Both the position numbers and the translations under genes were made by a program. From Ryuthela nishihirai (lineage: Eukaryota > Arthropoda > Arachnida > Araneae > Heptathelidae), in NCBI GenBank assembly GCA_038380435.1, contig JAWZYU010000005.1:35300001-35364000 (forward strand): a DNA stretch of 64,000 nucleotides. Direction: 5' to 3'. Under the pieces are notes generated by a model that was not told the DNA's origin, ran no database searches, and was given only the letters and a program-made list of their open reading frames with translations. Positions 11,874 to 23,009 of the stretch are shown piece after piece (positions within the stretch are counted from its first letter, which is position 1; each line of letters opens with the position of its first letter).

Positions 11874-12060
11874 GCCGTTCCGTGGCCAAGTACTTAGGGT
11901 GATTGGCTACTGATATAGGTTCGAACCCTCCGGTAAGGCATGAATGTTCATGCTGTATTTCTGCAGAAGTCTCGCCTTCCTCACAGATTCTTCTTTGTGG
12001 CGTATTAAAGGCTCCTCTCAGACGTCTGTGGCAAACAGCTGCTTGAGGGAGTATTTATTT
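11874..12060 (+). mobile_element. SINE B, diverged copy
   Basis: Plus strand. The head CCGTGGCCAAGTACTTAGGG and B box GGTTCGAACCC are recognisable, and it ends GAGGGAGTATTTATTTTA. It is older than most SINE B copies here. Confidence 0.85.
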
Positions 12061-12137
12061 TAATATGATATTAGATTTAGAAGATTGCAAATTTGGAATA
12101 AAGTTTTTATTTATTTCCTTAACTACTGATTGCAATT

Positions 12138-12432
12138 CCGCAAAATTCCCTGCCTTGCCCACGGTCAGTAGGGGACACCGAGGGGCTTGGAAAGGCCGCT
12201 GTCCGTCGGGTGGGACGTTAAGCCGTGGTCCCGTGTGCGGAAGAGCCATACCCTGTGCACGTTAAAGAACACGCTGGATGGCCTTGACGGGAGGCTATCA
12301 TCTGTCCCCCAACAGCTGTTCCAGCGGGTCCCCTCCCCCAACCTTCTCTGAGCCTTCGGGGTCCATGTGACCTGGCCATTTAGCCCATGGTGTGCAAAAA
12401 AGTGCCGCTCAGAGGTTAAATAACCCAACCCA
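12138..12432 (+). mobile_element. 5'-truncated SINE A with perfect 13-bp TSD
   Basis: It starts within the body (CCGCAAAATTCC) and runs to CAACCC. The flanks are ACTGATTGCAATT at 12125-12137 and again at 12433-12445. 5' truncation with a duplication is the mark of target-primed reverse transcription by a LINE. Confidence 0.95.
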
Positions 12433-12447
12433 ACTGATTGCAATTTT

Positions 12448-13185
12448 AATCAAACTAAGCAATCTTGGACCTTTTCAAAGCGCTAAATTTGACAACTAAT
12501 TAAAGAGAAGGAAGAATATTTGGTCAGAAATTTATTAGTTTAATTGATTATTAAAATTAAAAGTCAATTTCCAATATTACGGTAAAATAGTTGCTTTTCA
12601 TTAATTTTTGAAGCTATATCTCATTTAAATTTAACTTTCTATTGACATAATCATTACGCAAACTTCTAAACCGTTATTTTAAACGGTTTGATATGATATT
12701 TTTTACATTAGTTTTAATAACTTCTGAAGTAAGTTCTCATGACGCATTGCTATCGTGAAATTACAGCTTCCAGAACTCTTTAAATACTGAGCTAATATTG
12801 TAGAAAATCGAGATTTAAATGGATTTGATATCAATAGCGCATTTTTTAAATACGTTTGCGAGGCAATTTGATTTTTTTTTTCAAAATATTAAAAATAGAT
12901 AATCAATATATAAATATTAAAAAAGACATTCAATAAACAAAAACCAATGGTATATTTTGCATCACTGATTAAAAATTACTAAATGTTTCAAAAGCAAAAA
13001 AAAAAAATGCATACCCCCCCCCAAAAAAAAAGAAAAATACCACCTAAATTCGCCACTGTTTGATTATGATCTTTATCTTTCATCACATTTTTCCATTAAA
13101 TGCATATTTTAGATCTTACACAGCTTCGAAGTTAGATTCCCATTGGCATAATATGGAAACTCTCTGATATGTTTGCATGGCAGTT
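12448..13185. other. AT-rich, no gene seen
   Basis: AT-rich sequence with A and C runs around 12990-13040. No coding or repeat signature was recognised. Confidence 0.4.
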
Positions 13186-13186
13186 G

Positions 13187-13386
13187 CCGTCCCGTGGCCG
13201 AGTGGTTAGCGCCCTTGGCTATTGATCTATGGGACCTGGATTTGGGCCCCGCGTAAGGCATGGATGTACGTGTCGTTTTTCTGCTGAGGTCCTGCCATCC
13301 TCTCAGACCTTCTACTCTGGCATATAAACTGACAGGCTCCTGTCAGACCTCTGTGGCAAGCAGCTGCTTGAGGGGGTATTTATTTT
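13187..13386 (+). mobile_element. SINE B copy followed by (TA)n
   Basis: Plus strand, full length from CCGTCCCGTGGCCGAGTGG to GAGGGGGTATTTATTTTA. A dinucleotide TA run of about 20 bases follows directly. Confidence 0.92.
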
Positions 13387-13514
13387 ATATATATATATAT
13401 ATATCTGGCTGATCTTTTATAGACCATATCCACGGGGGATTCGGAAGAGGAAGAAAGAAAAAATGTTTAGAATGGCTTTAAAATATTTCAAGAAGGAACA
13501 TTTCATGAGGGGAC

Positions 13515-13853
13515 AGAGTTGGTTCAGTCGGTAGCACGCAGGCTCATAATCTGCAGTTCTCAGGTTCGAGTCCCAACAGTGCCAACGTATTATTATATCT
13601 CCGCTAACCCCCTTCTTAACCTCAGTGAGAAAGGAGACACCGGTGCGATTGGAAAAGCATTGTCCGTCAGATGGGACGTTAAACCGTGGACGTTAACCTT
13701 GTCCACGTTAAAGAATACACTGGATGGCCTTGACAAAAGGGTTTCATCTATCTCCAAACAGTGAATCCCTTTCCCTGTCCAATTCTGAACCCTTGGAGTC
13801 CTTTTGGCCATTCAATTCATTGTGCGCACAAAAATGCAGCTCAGACATAAAAC
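13515..13853 (+). mobile_element. SINE A, oldest-looking copy, CAT anticodon kept
   Basis: Diverged plus-strand copy. The anticodon region reads CAGGCTCATAATCTGCAG, with CAT where most copies have CGT. This matches the elongator tRNA-Met anticodon arm and points to the family's origin. Confidence 0.85.
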
Positions 13854-13893
13854 AAAGTAATTTCTGCAGGAAGCTCTTCTGACGCTCAACCCA

Positions 13894-14016
13894 ACTTTAA
13901 CCGATTCTCGAAGAGCTGGTCTGCCTGATTTATATCACACACCTCTGTTACGTGTTGAAATGAACCATTTATTAGGAAGAGAGATGGTGTACCTAATAAA
14001 CTGTCATCTCAGTGTA
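13894..14016. repeat. Left arm of a 123-bp inverted repeat
   Basis: It is the reverse complement of 16016-16138 with only a few mismatches. It contains TTTATTAGGAAGAGAGATGG and ends CATCTCAGTGTA. Confidence 0.9.
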
Positions 14017-14268
14017 ACATGATGATGTTTAATTTTTTTAAAACTCCAATCAGGTGACTAACATTCTCAAAAGCGTGACCCATGCCACCTTCCCCCCCCT
14101 CACTCTATCGTCCTAGATCCGAGACTCAATCGTGATATCTTAAATGCAGAAATTATATGTTACCGATTTAGGGTCACAGACATGAGGTAAAAGGTAGCCG
14201 AATCCTCTTTCTGAGAAGCATGTTATATCTACTTAATATTTTCAAATAATTCATTCTCTCCAAGTTTT

Positions 14269-14653
14269 GGGGCGGGGGTGGCTCTGTCGGTAGCGCGCCA
14301 GGCTCGTAATCTGTAGTTCCCAGGTTCGAGTCCCAGCTGGGTCAGCGTTGAGATTTATCTCCGCAAAATTCCCCGCCCTGCCCACGGTCAGTAGGGGACA
14401 CCGATGGGCTTGGAAAGGCCGCCGTCCGTCGGATGGGACGTTAAGCCGTGGCCCCGTGTGCGGGAGAGCCATACCCTGTGCACTTTAAAGAACACGCTGG
14501 ATGTCCTTGACGGGAGGCTACCATCTGTCTTCCAACAGCTGTTCCAGTGGGGCCCTTCCCCCAACCTTCTCTGAGCCTTCGGGGTCCAAGTGACCTGGTC
14601 ATTTAGCCCATGGTGTGCAAAAAAGTGCCGCTCAGAGGTAAAACAACCCAACC
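14269..14653 (+). mobile_element. SINE A copy with TSD
   Basis: Plus strand, full length. The flanks TCTCCAAGTTTT (left) and TCTCAAGTTTT (right) form an imperfect duplication. Confidence 0.93.
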
Positions 14654-14781
14654 TTCTCAAGTTTTACACTAATTTCGCTTGGCAGTGAAATTACTCTTGT
14701 ATCGTCTTGAAAACAAGACATAATAAAAAAAGATAGTTCATAAGAAGAGTATCAAGATTTTGACGATTGTAAAAATAAATA

Positions 14782-14968
14782 ATAAATAAATACTCCCTCC
14801 TGCAGCTGCTTGCCTTGAGGTCTGACAACAGCCTATCAGTTTATAGGCTATAGTAGAAGGTCTTTGAGGAAGGCGGGAACTTAGCAGAAAATCTACACAA
14901 ACATCCATGCGTTACCTGGGGCTTTAACCCAGGTTTGATCAGTAGTCAAGCACGCTAACCACCTGCTA
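14782..14968 (-). mobile_element. SINE B, diverged copy
   Basis: Minus strand. The tRNA-like head is incomplete at the right end; the hairpin and palindrome parts are recognisable with substitutions. Confidence 0.8.
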
Positions 14969-14969
14969 T

Positions 14970-15600
14970 GAAAAATTATTTTCTTATTAAGTGTAGTCAG
15001 CAATATTTTGGGAGTAATGAAACTTATATGAAGTAGGGTTTGTATGATTTCTAATTATTTTACGAATAATTTAATTGAATTGATTTTGTCCTCTCATGCC
15101 CTCCATTTTCGCTTCTGATATATTTTTTTCCATTAGTGCCCTAATAATAAACCTAATAATTGTGAACCTAATAATATTTCAATTCGCATATATTCTCTTA
15201 TGGAAGAATATATTCTTTTCTTTATATCCAGGAACAAACTACCCTTTTGCTAAATCACTAAGAAATAATGAAAAACAACGTTCCTTATTTTCAAATGCTA
15301 AGATATATCAGTTTAGCAATGTAATTTACTTCTCAATGAAATCAACGTATTTTTTTTTCAACATGGAAATTTTAGCAAAAAGTTTAAATGACTGTTTTTG
15401 AAAACATTGACTACAATATTTTGAAAATTTCTTCACAGGTATTTCGAGATTTATTTTTTATTTGTTAGAAAGGTTAAAAAAATAGATAGTGAAAAATTAT
15501 GATACGATATTCTAATATTAAAAGAACATTATAAAAATTATTTCATTGTGAAATACTCATTATACGAAATAATGGACTTGAAACTTAATTTATTTTACAT
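14970..15600. other. AT-rich, no gene seen
   Basis: AT-rich sequence. A 101-codon frame at 15096-15401 is Phe/Ile/Asn-rich with no motif and is best read as chance. Confidence 0.4.
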
Positions 15601-15602
15601 TG

Positions 15603-15765
15603 ATGATCTACGTGACCTGGGTTCGAGCCCCGGGTAAGGCATGGATGTATATGCCGTTTTTTTCTGCTGAGGGCCTGCCATCCTCTCAGACCTTCTACTC
15701 TGGCATATAAACTGACAGGCTCCTGTCAGACCTCTGTAGCAAGCAGCTGCTTGAGGGGGTATTTA
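15603..15765 (+). mobile_element. 5'-truncated SINE B
   Basis: It starts inside the tRNA-like head (GATCTACGTGACCTGGG) and continues to GAGGGGGTATTTAAAA. The B box GGTTCGAGCCCC is intact. Confidence 0.9.
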
Positions 15766-16015
15766 AAAAAAAATCTAGACACCAGCATTAAGCTCGTGTT
15801 TGTGGCAGGGCCAATGCGGCAGTGGAGGTGGTGCAAGCAGTCCAGCGGGTTTGGTGACCTCGTTTAGAGCGAGTGTCGAGGAAGGGATCATCCTGTCAGC
15901 AGCGGAGAGAACAGTGACTCTACCATTCGGGCCACGGTGAAGCAATGAATACGAGTGTGGGGTCGGTCGCTGTAGGCGAGTACTCGAATTTGGCTGGGCG
16001 GCAGTGGCATCATCA

Positions 16016-16138
16016 TACACTGAGATGACAGTTTATTAGGTACACCATCTCTCTTCCTAATAAATGGTTCATTTCAACACGTAACAGAGGTGTGTAATAT
16101 AAATCAGGCAGACCAGCTCTTCAAGAATCAGTTAAAGT
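16016..16138. repeat. Right arm of a 123-bp inverted repeat
   Basis: It begins TACACTGAGATGAC and mirrors 13894-14016. The CACTGAGATG termini of the two arms point toward each other, which is the wrong way round for the two ends of one transposon spanning the gap. They are better read as two opposed copies of a short element or a recombined pair. Confidence 0.85.
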
Positions 16139-16507
16139 GGGACTGTGGGCGCTGCTAGAGCCGGATGGCCTGTGACGTGGTTCTAGGTGGCTCGAGGTCC
16201 CGAATCCCAGTCGTGGTCTTCTGGCTCCGATTCTGAGGCCCTGGGTTGGGGCGTTCTGTCAAAACCACCTTGATATAACAGGCCTGGACAGCCTAGAGTA
16301 AAATGAGGGAAGAAAGGACGGATATTAATTATGAATAAAAATTCAAGTGATATAATTTGTTTAAAATTTAAGGTAAACCTATCTCTTTTAAAATTAATTA
16401 AAAAAATTTAATTATTCATAAGAATTTTATTAAATAATTGAGAATAATTTAAAATTAGTTCCCAGATTTTTAAAAATAAAAAACTACAAATTGAACTTTT
16501 TAAAAAT

Positions 16508-17720
16508 TTAACTGTTATATAACGTGCTATATTTTTCAAAATTAGGTCTTCTCTTACTGCAATGTCCAGGCCTGTTGTATCGAAATGGCCTTGGTTCTGT
16601 GCATTGGGGGGGAGGGGGGAGGATTAGTTTTCTCTTTCGCTTTTCCTGATAGCCGCGAATCTGCAGGCAGGAAATGCATGTCTGTACATAGTTGCGAATG
16701 TCGGAGTACATTCCTGTTCAATATTACTTGGATTTAATTCTCTGTTGTGTTTGGTCCCCACCAGGGGACTTGAGTGTTGACCTTGAAAAATGACCAGTTG
16801 TCATGACACAACTCAAAATTTGGCCTCTTAGACCGAGCGGTACCATCAGTTGTTCTATGTCAGTGCCAAAGCTTCGTAGGTCCAAATGAAATAGGACTCC
16901 CTCTTTCATGTAGAAAGGGTCAGAAGCGTTCGTGGTAAGGAAAGTGTTTTGACCTTCCAAGGCTTCTATAACCCCCCTGAGTGCAGGGTCCTCCAATTGG
17001 CTGGGAGATTGTGTGTCCTTCTCAAATGACTATGTTTCGCGACAGGGTATCGGCGAGGATATTGTGTTCCCATGGGTGATACATGACATCGATATCAAAA
17101 TCTGAAGTGTGAAGTTTAACTTCCCCAATCTGCTGCAAAACCTTTGAATGAACATAATGCATAACTTTAGTCCGAATTGTTAGTGACAGTTCCCGTGGTC
17201 GAGTGGTTAGTATGCTTGGCTACTGATCTACGGGACCTGGTTTCAAGCCCCGGGTAAGGCATGGATGTGTGTCTTGTTTTACTGCTGAGACCCTACCATC
17301 CTCACAGACTTTCTACTATAGTATATAGACTGACAGGCTCCTGTCAGACCTATGTGGCAAGCAGCTGCTTGAGGGTGTATTTATTTATTTTTAATTTTTA
17401 TTATCACAAAGCGTGAGATTAACATAGCCGAGAACACTTATTTAACTAACAAGTGACTTAACCTACCAGGAGAAATTTTAAACAGAGATTTATTTTTTTA
17501 AACTATGGATATACTGTATTTAAACTATGGATATATTTTAAAGGGTCTTTAAGCTTCATTAGGTATGACAAGAGGGAGTGATCAGATATGACTGTGAATA
17601 GGCGGCTATAAAGATACTGTTTGAAATGGGTGACTGCAAATTTATGGCGAGGGCTTCCTTCTCGATGGTGGAGTAGCGATGGATGAGTCACATTCTTCTG
17701 AACTCACGCTCAAGATTTCC
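16508..17720 (-). pseudogene. Ty3/Gypsy-like pol remnants (RNase H, integrase)
   Basis: On the minus strand, 17503-17691 resembles the RNase H end of Ty3/Gypsy pol: HFKQYLYSRLFTVISDHSLL and a following LKDP match the usual HFRxYLYG..F.L.TDH..L pattern. Downstream, 16724-16996 and 16508-16711 resemble the integrase N-terminal region (QLMVPLGLRGQIL, then MYSDIRNYVQTCISCLQIRG, the end of a zinc-binding HHCC domain). A SINE B splits the two parts. The frames are broken, no LTRs were recognised and most of pol is missing. Confidence 0.65.
17189..17386 (+). mobile_element. SINE B inside Gypsy remnant
   Basis: Plus strand, full length, from TTCCCGTGGTCGAGTGG to GAGGGTGTATTTATTTATTT. It inserted between the RNase H-like and integrase-like remnants. 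Confidence 0.92.
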
Positions 17721-17948
17721 TATTAAAAATTCATAACAATAATAAAAGGTGTCTGTGGAAAAACCAAAAAGGGAGATTCCCATCATAAGTTACGTATTGT
17801 TACATAAGATGCAGTTGGATATCATAATGGTGAATTCATCTATAAGAGAATTGGGTAATTTACGGACGACCCCTTCCAAAGATTTTGTTTCAAATATTAA
17901 AATTGATAAATTGCGTACTTTTATCATTTAATATGAATTATTCCAAAC

Positions 17949-18265
17949 TAGGGCCGGATTTAAGAGGGGGAATTGCAAGGGTGCCATGCCCCCTATTGAC
18001 TATGCTACTATAGGTAATAGAGGCAAAACAAATCGATAAAACTTTGTCTATTGGATGCACATTTCAATAATTTTATTTTGAAGACTTGTGAAGGAAAGAG
18101 GGGAGCAGTTATACTGCAATGGAAATTTATCGTCTAATAAAAAAGGAAATAAGATTTGATAATTTTATTTTATCCTTTCTCAATTTCCCTCTTTCAATCT
18201 TTTTCCGCTCTCCCCCCCCCCCCCCCTGAACCATATCCCTTTCTTTTTTCCTAGATCCAGACCTA
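17949..18265. mobile_element. hAT-type MITE with 8-bp TSD
   Basis: Ends TAGGGCCGGATTTA at the left and CTAGATCCAGACCTA at the right form imperfect terminal inverted repeats. The flanks TTCCAAAC (17941-17948) and TTGCAAAC (18266-18273) match at 7 of 8 bases; an 8-bp duplication is the hAT signature. It is 317 bp, non-coding, with a C-run at about 18212-18226. Confidence 0.7.
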
Positions 18266-18707
18266 TTGCAAACTAATGTTATTAAATGAGAGAATTTAGT
18301 ACTAAAGCTCAATTTTTATATCTTTTTTTCAAAAACAAGTTACTGATTTTAATTTGTGGTCTATCTACCTTTTCGTTACTGGATATACATCTTTTTGGTT
18401 TTAAGGATAAAACATATTTTTCTTCGTGATGCTAAGAAAATAGCCTAAACTATTCATCACCAGCTTCAGTTTTTAATTTCGCATAGAAAAATGGAAAACA
18501 ATAAAATAAAAATTTATGATCCTTATTTCTGGAATTAATAGGATTTTTATTTTGCATTAGGCTACCTGCAGAAAGTTTAAATAAATTATTACTAGTATTT
18601 GTGTTTTCGTTTAGTTAAAAAATTTGCTTATTTGTACACAGGCAATCGAGTTAGGTTCTGCGCATGTGGGAACTAAAATAAATATAAAAAGCAGTGGATA
18701 TATGAAG

Positions 18708-18970
18708 AATTTTCACAATGGACTAAATATCGTGATAACGGAACCCCAAGGGCTGAGAGAAAGTTGGGAAAAGGAGGACACACTCGAGCTGTTAGGAGAC
18801 AGATGCTAGCTGCACCTCAAGATCATGTAGCATGTTCTTGCACGTGCACAAGATATGAGTTGGGGTGTTTCACATCTGATCGGCACTTTTTGGCACCAAA
18901 TGAGCTAAATGGCCAGGTACAAGAACTCCGAATGCTGAGAGATAGTTGGAAGAGGACCCAGTAAAAAGCT
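18708..18970 (-). mobile_element. Two diverged SINE A fragments in tandem
   Basis: The segment 18708-18850 and the segment 18853-18970 each match the 3' half of SINE A on the minus strand (CTAAAT...GTGATAACGG; then CGGCACTTTTTGGCACC...AATGGCCAGG). Both are old. They may be a nested insertion or an ancient dimer. Confidence 0.65.
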
Positions 18971-18974
18971 GTTA

Positions 18975-20935
18975 TTCATTGCCCCCGGTGCCGAAGTGAT
19001 CAGACACTGAAGAGAAGAGAACAGAAGAGAACAGAACATTACACAAACATTATCTCTTAGCCATCTGTGAAGCTAGGCAAGAAGTCCGTGTGTTCAGCAC
19101 GGTGACTGTGAATGTGTTGCCAGTACACGCAACTTTAATTTATTCCATTTCCTAGAATGCTTTTTAAAGAATTAAAATGAAGGATTTTGATTTCCGAATG
19201 AAAACATATAAAAATAGCATCAATAATTGTGTTATCATTGGTTCAGATTTATAAATATCGAAGTAGAAAATTCATGAAATGTCAAAATGTTCATTGGCTT
19301 TAAACTGTCGTCATAGTTTTACTAAATAATAAATATGACAAGAATGCTATGAGTTAAATTTGTTTTGCCCTACTTCGATTGATGTAACATGAGTTATATA
19401 TATTTCAATTCGCATATACTCTCTTCTAACATCGGAACAACGAATAATTATCTTAAAATATTCATGGCAGATCTTCAGTTTTTTTAGAAAATATTAAATC
19501 AGAAGCGGTAAAATACAATTTTCATCCTTATTGTTACTGAAATATTCAGTAATATCGAATTTTTATTATTTTATTTTTCAGTAATATCCAATTTCATGTC
19601 CGACTGATCTTACCGGAGAAATTTTAAACAGAGATTTATAAATTATTTTACTTTCGTTTACATTTTAACTACCTTTGGTCATTGCGCATGCGCTGTCAAA
19701 TATTCAAATGTAACTAAAAATCTGTAACAGAGAGTGGAACAATATGATTATGACAGTCATCAAATAATAGTGATGGGGTACACTCACTTGATTCACATTG
19801 CACAAACTTCCCTTTGGACAAGACTGGAAGATTTGACCCCATTAAAGATCGACATAGGGGCTATCTTCCCCCCCCCCCATGAAGGCATTCCTTTGTGGAA
19901 ATTTAACCCTCTTTTTTCCAGTATACCTTCCATATAGCATTCGGAATGCTTTTCAAAACGAATTTTTTTTAATTTTTAAACGTTTTATAAATTTGAAAAA
20001 ATAAATTGAAAAAACTTTGATATACTTATTTAAATTATGGATATATGTTACCCTTATTAATAGTGTTGCAATTTCAAGTTTAGTAGTTTTATAAAGATCA
20101 GTATCTGTAGAGACGTTTTTTAGAAAAAGTATAATATGTTTTTTCCTATCGTTAAGATTACTCTATTTCCATAGTTTTACAATGATGTAACCCAGGATGG
20201 CCAGCCTTTATGAGTTTAAATACATATACATGATTTATATTTTAATTTTAAATTGCACTACTGTCGATTCCCCCCAGGCAAGGCATTATGTCCCTCCCAT
20301 ACAAAGAACAAGCATACAAAACAACGAATGCTGTGCACTACCCAGAGCTGAATTGAATTTGAACTTTAATTTAAATATTATAATTTTTTTAAAATTAATA
20401 TTATACATGAAATTTTATATTAGTTATTATTAAAATATAAGAATAACAAAATGTTATTTTTTTTAATGTATTTATAAAAGAGACTGATTTACCAATGCTG
20501 TAAGCTACCGTTTTATTTACTTGTAAATAATATTTTTGAAAATATTTGTTTTCCAAACCGTCACTCCGACCCCTATATGATCTTGAAATATACACCGAAT
20601 CTGAAACATTCCTCTTATTTCTGAGTTCTATTGCCTGAAACAGAACGAAGAGATTTCTCAGAACAGAATTCGGAACAGAATTCACAACTCGATTCATCAA
20701 ATTTTAGTTCTCCAGCACAGGTATATCAAAATTTGATTTTGACCTCGAAAGACCCATCCAGGGGTGTAGCGAAGGGACTAACTATGGTTGTGGGGAGGGA
20801 AAGAAGGAAAAATTTCCAACTCGGAAATCAAATTTTGCTAACTGAGAAAATAAGTATTTTACACAAATTTAATTGAGTCTCTGTCAAGAACGTACTCGGG
20901 ATTTAATTCCGGGGAGGGAGGAGGGGGCAGCTGCT
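18975..20935. other. AT-rich, no gene seen
   Basis: AT-rich sequence with scattered C-runs (for example 19870). Open frames are short and overlapping, without motifs. A sequence near 20759 (CAGGGGTGTAGCGAAG) looks like an hAT-type terminus, but no partner end was found. Confidence 0.35.
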
Positions 20936-20940
20936 CAAGA

Positions 20941-21300
20941 ATTTGCCATCTTTCCTAGCTGATTTTCAACTCGCCTATTTTGCGAAACAAATCCCCATTT
21001 TTACCTCTCACCAGAATTTTACCAAGTCACTTCGAATTTTGCCAACTCCCCAAGATTTTACGAAGTTGTCCCGCTTTTAAGAATTCTCCAATATTTTCCC
21101 AAGTTGCCTCGATTTTGCCAGTTTCTCAAGATTTTGCTAAGTTGTCTCGTTTTTGAGAAATCTCGAAGGTTTTACAAAAGTGCCTAGATTTTCCCAAATC
21201 CCCTTAATTTTCCAAAAAAAAAAGAAAGAGAAAGAAAATCCCAATTTTTACACCGCATTTGGATTTTACCAAGCAGCTTCGAATTTTGCCAACTTCGATT
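20941..21300. repeat. Decayed minisatellite with near-exact 19-nt period
   Basis: The core ATTTTRCCAAG recurs at 21016, 21036, 21055, 21074, 21093, 21112, 21131, 21150, 21169, 21188 and 21207, i.e. every 19 bases (once 20). After an A-rich interruption it resumes at 21244, 21263 and 21283. Weaker units lie upstream to about 20941. The units have diverged by substitution yet keep their spacing. 19 is not a multiple of three, so the array is not a protein repeat. Confidence 0.85.
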
Positions 21301-21477
21301 TACTTTTGGGGAAAGCCTCACTCCATAGCTGCCATGGACCCATCGCATGGACCCATCGCATATAAAATTCGGCAAAATTTCTGTGATCAACGACTCAAAA
21401 TGTGAGCAATTTTTAACCCTATAACACTCGTAGTTCTATAGTATAACTCAAAATATCTACAGGAACCAATTTTTAGC

Positions 21478-21770
21478 TCTCTGGCAACCTCCTTTGAGCA
21501 ACATTTTGTGCAGAGAGAGAATGCGTTGATTTGACCATGTTTCCCGTATGGATATACATTAGCGAATAGGATTATGAACAGCGTGCTTAAAGGCCTCAGA
21601 AAGAGAGGGAGACCTAGGATGTGGTGGTAGGCAGACAATGTCAAACAGGACCTTATTAGAATTGTTGTGCAGTGGCCAGATGCAGCAGATGTAGCTCAGG
21701 ACAGACATGTTTGGAGAACTAAATTGTACGCTCTGGTTGAACCTCCGTAGCCAATGACTTCGTGAGGATT
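21478..21770 (+). mobile_element. RTE-like LINE 3' fragment 1
   Basis: It is clearly similar to 32085-32357 of the longer element in this window: the coding remnant for ILCRERL..FGHVARM and RGRPRM, then ACCTCCGTAGCC at its end. It carries several stop codons. Confidence 0.85.
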
Positions 21771-21810
21771 TTGAATGGCTGCACTTTTGAACAATTGTTT
21801 CAGTTTAATT

Positions 21811-22395
21811 TTAACGGTAGCTATGAAACACACACTGGTGATGTGTGGCATGAGATAAATAATAGAATAGGGAAAGGCTGCTGGGACTTTTAAGAATCTA
21901 GGGAGAGTGCGGAAAAATAGGAGTATACACCTAAAGACTAAAATTAGGCTGTATAATAGTTTGGTTCTTTCTGTGTTAGTTATAGGAGAGAAAATGGCCC
22001 CTTTGTAAGCAGGATAACAAGAAATTTGATGGCTTTGATTCTAGATGGTTGCGCAGTATCTTGAACATTAGGTAGTTTGATTTTGTAAGTAATGTTAGAG
22101 AAGGTTAGAAGAAGGAGTCATCAACCTCTTTTGAGCAGCATATTGTGCAGAGAGAGACTGAATTGGTTTGGCCATGTTGCCCTTATGCATAGCTGCAGAT
22201 TGGCAAACAAGATTATGAACAATGTGCCTGAAGGCTTCAGGAAAAGTGGGAGACGTAGGATGCGATGGGCAGACAATGCCAAACAGGACCTTGTTAGAAT
22301 TAGTCTACAGTGGCCAGATGCAGCAGATTCTGCTCAGGATACATATGTTTGGTTGGACTCCGTAGCCTTGACTGCTTGAGAATGATGATGTTGAT
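21811..22395 (+). pseudogene. RTE-like LINE 3' fragment 2 (RT C-terminus)
   Basis: It matches about 31790-32370 of the longer RTE-like element. The frame 22092-22379 keeps LLSSILCRERLNWFGHVALM and GRRRMRWADNAKQDLVRI, the C-terminal region after the RT core. It ends in GATGATGTTGAT, a remnant of the trinucleotide 3' tail. Earlier parts contain stops and shifts. Fragments 1 and 2 abut in the same orientation, so one probably inserted beside the other. Confidence 0.85.
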
Positions 22396-22399
22396 CAGT

Positions 22400-23005
22400 A
22401 AATGGCTTCTGCAAATCGGTTGTATTAGAATTTGTTAAAACATGTGACACCATAAAACTGAAATTACAACTATATTGAAACCTCTAACTTGTGGAAGCAA
22501 TTTCAATGCTGCTAAACTGTAAGCCTTTATTATATGAAAACTATACACCGTAATGTCATTCCTGTATATTGTTTTTATACAGTATTTATGATTTAATTCT
22601 ACAAGAGTATCTTCCAAAATATCTAAGTTTTCTTTCAAGAATTCAGTGCATATTTGTCAGTGATTTTTTTTAGAGTCAGGTATATTTGGACTAATAATTG
22701 TAAAATCTCAGTTTTTCCCATCTCGAATTTAGATTATTAAAATCTTTCGGTGCAATTAACTAGAAATTGTATACAAATCCCTTTAGTTATTCTAAGTATA
22801 ATTATCCTTGCACTTTATTTAGTTGCTTTAATTTCCGCATGGGCAGAAACATTTTCAGAATTACAATTTGCAAATTTACGCTTTTCATGTATCATAGATC
22901 GTAGATCGTGTATGAATATGCGATATTCCAGGTAAAACATTACCCATTACCATCTCCATCTGAGAATATGCCCAATTGGCATAAGTAAAAACATATAACA
23001 AGTAA
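22400..23005. other. No recognised feature
   Basis: AT-rich; the right edge probably enters the 3' region of the minus-strand Jockey-like LINE. Confidence 0.35.
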
Positions 23006-23009
23006 ATCA

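Noticed and set aside
14251..14660. Repeated open frames (GPRLNVPSDGRRPFQAHRC and SERHFFAHHGLNGQVTWTPK types) found at many sites
   Set aside because: They are antisense translations of SINE A and recur only because the SINE recurs. The frames break at SINE edges and shift between copies, so they are not a protein family.
15775..16020. 81-codon minus-strand frame next to the inverted repeat
   Set aside because: No recognisable motif and no neighbouring coding evidence; it probably reflects the locally higher GC content.
20759..20935. hAT-like start CAGGGGTGTAGCGAAG
   Set aside because: No matching right end or duplication could be found.
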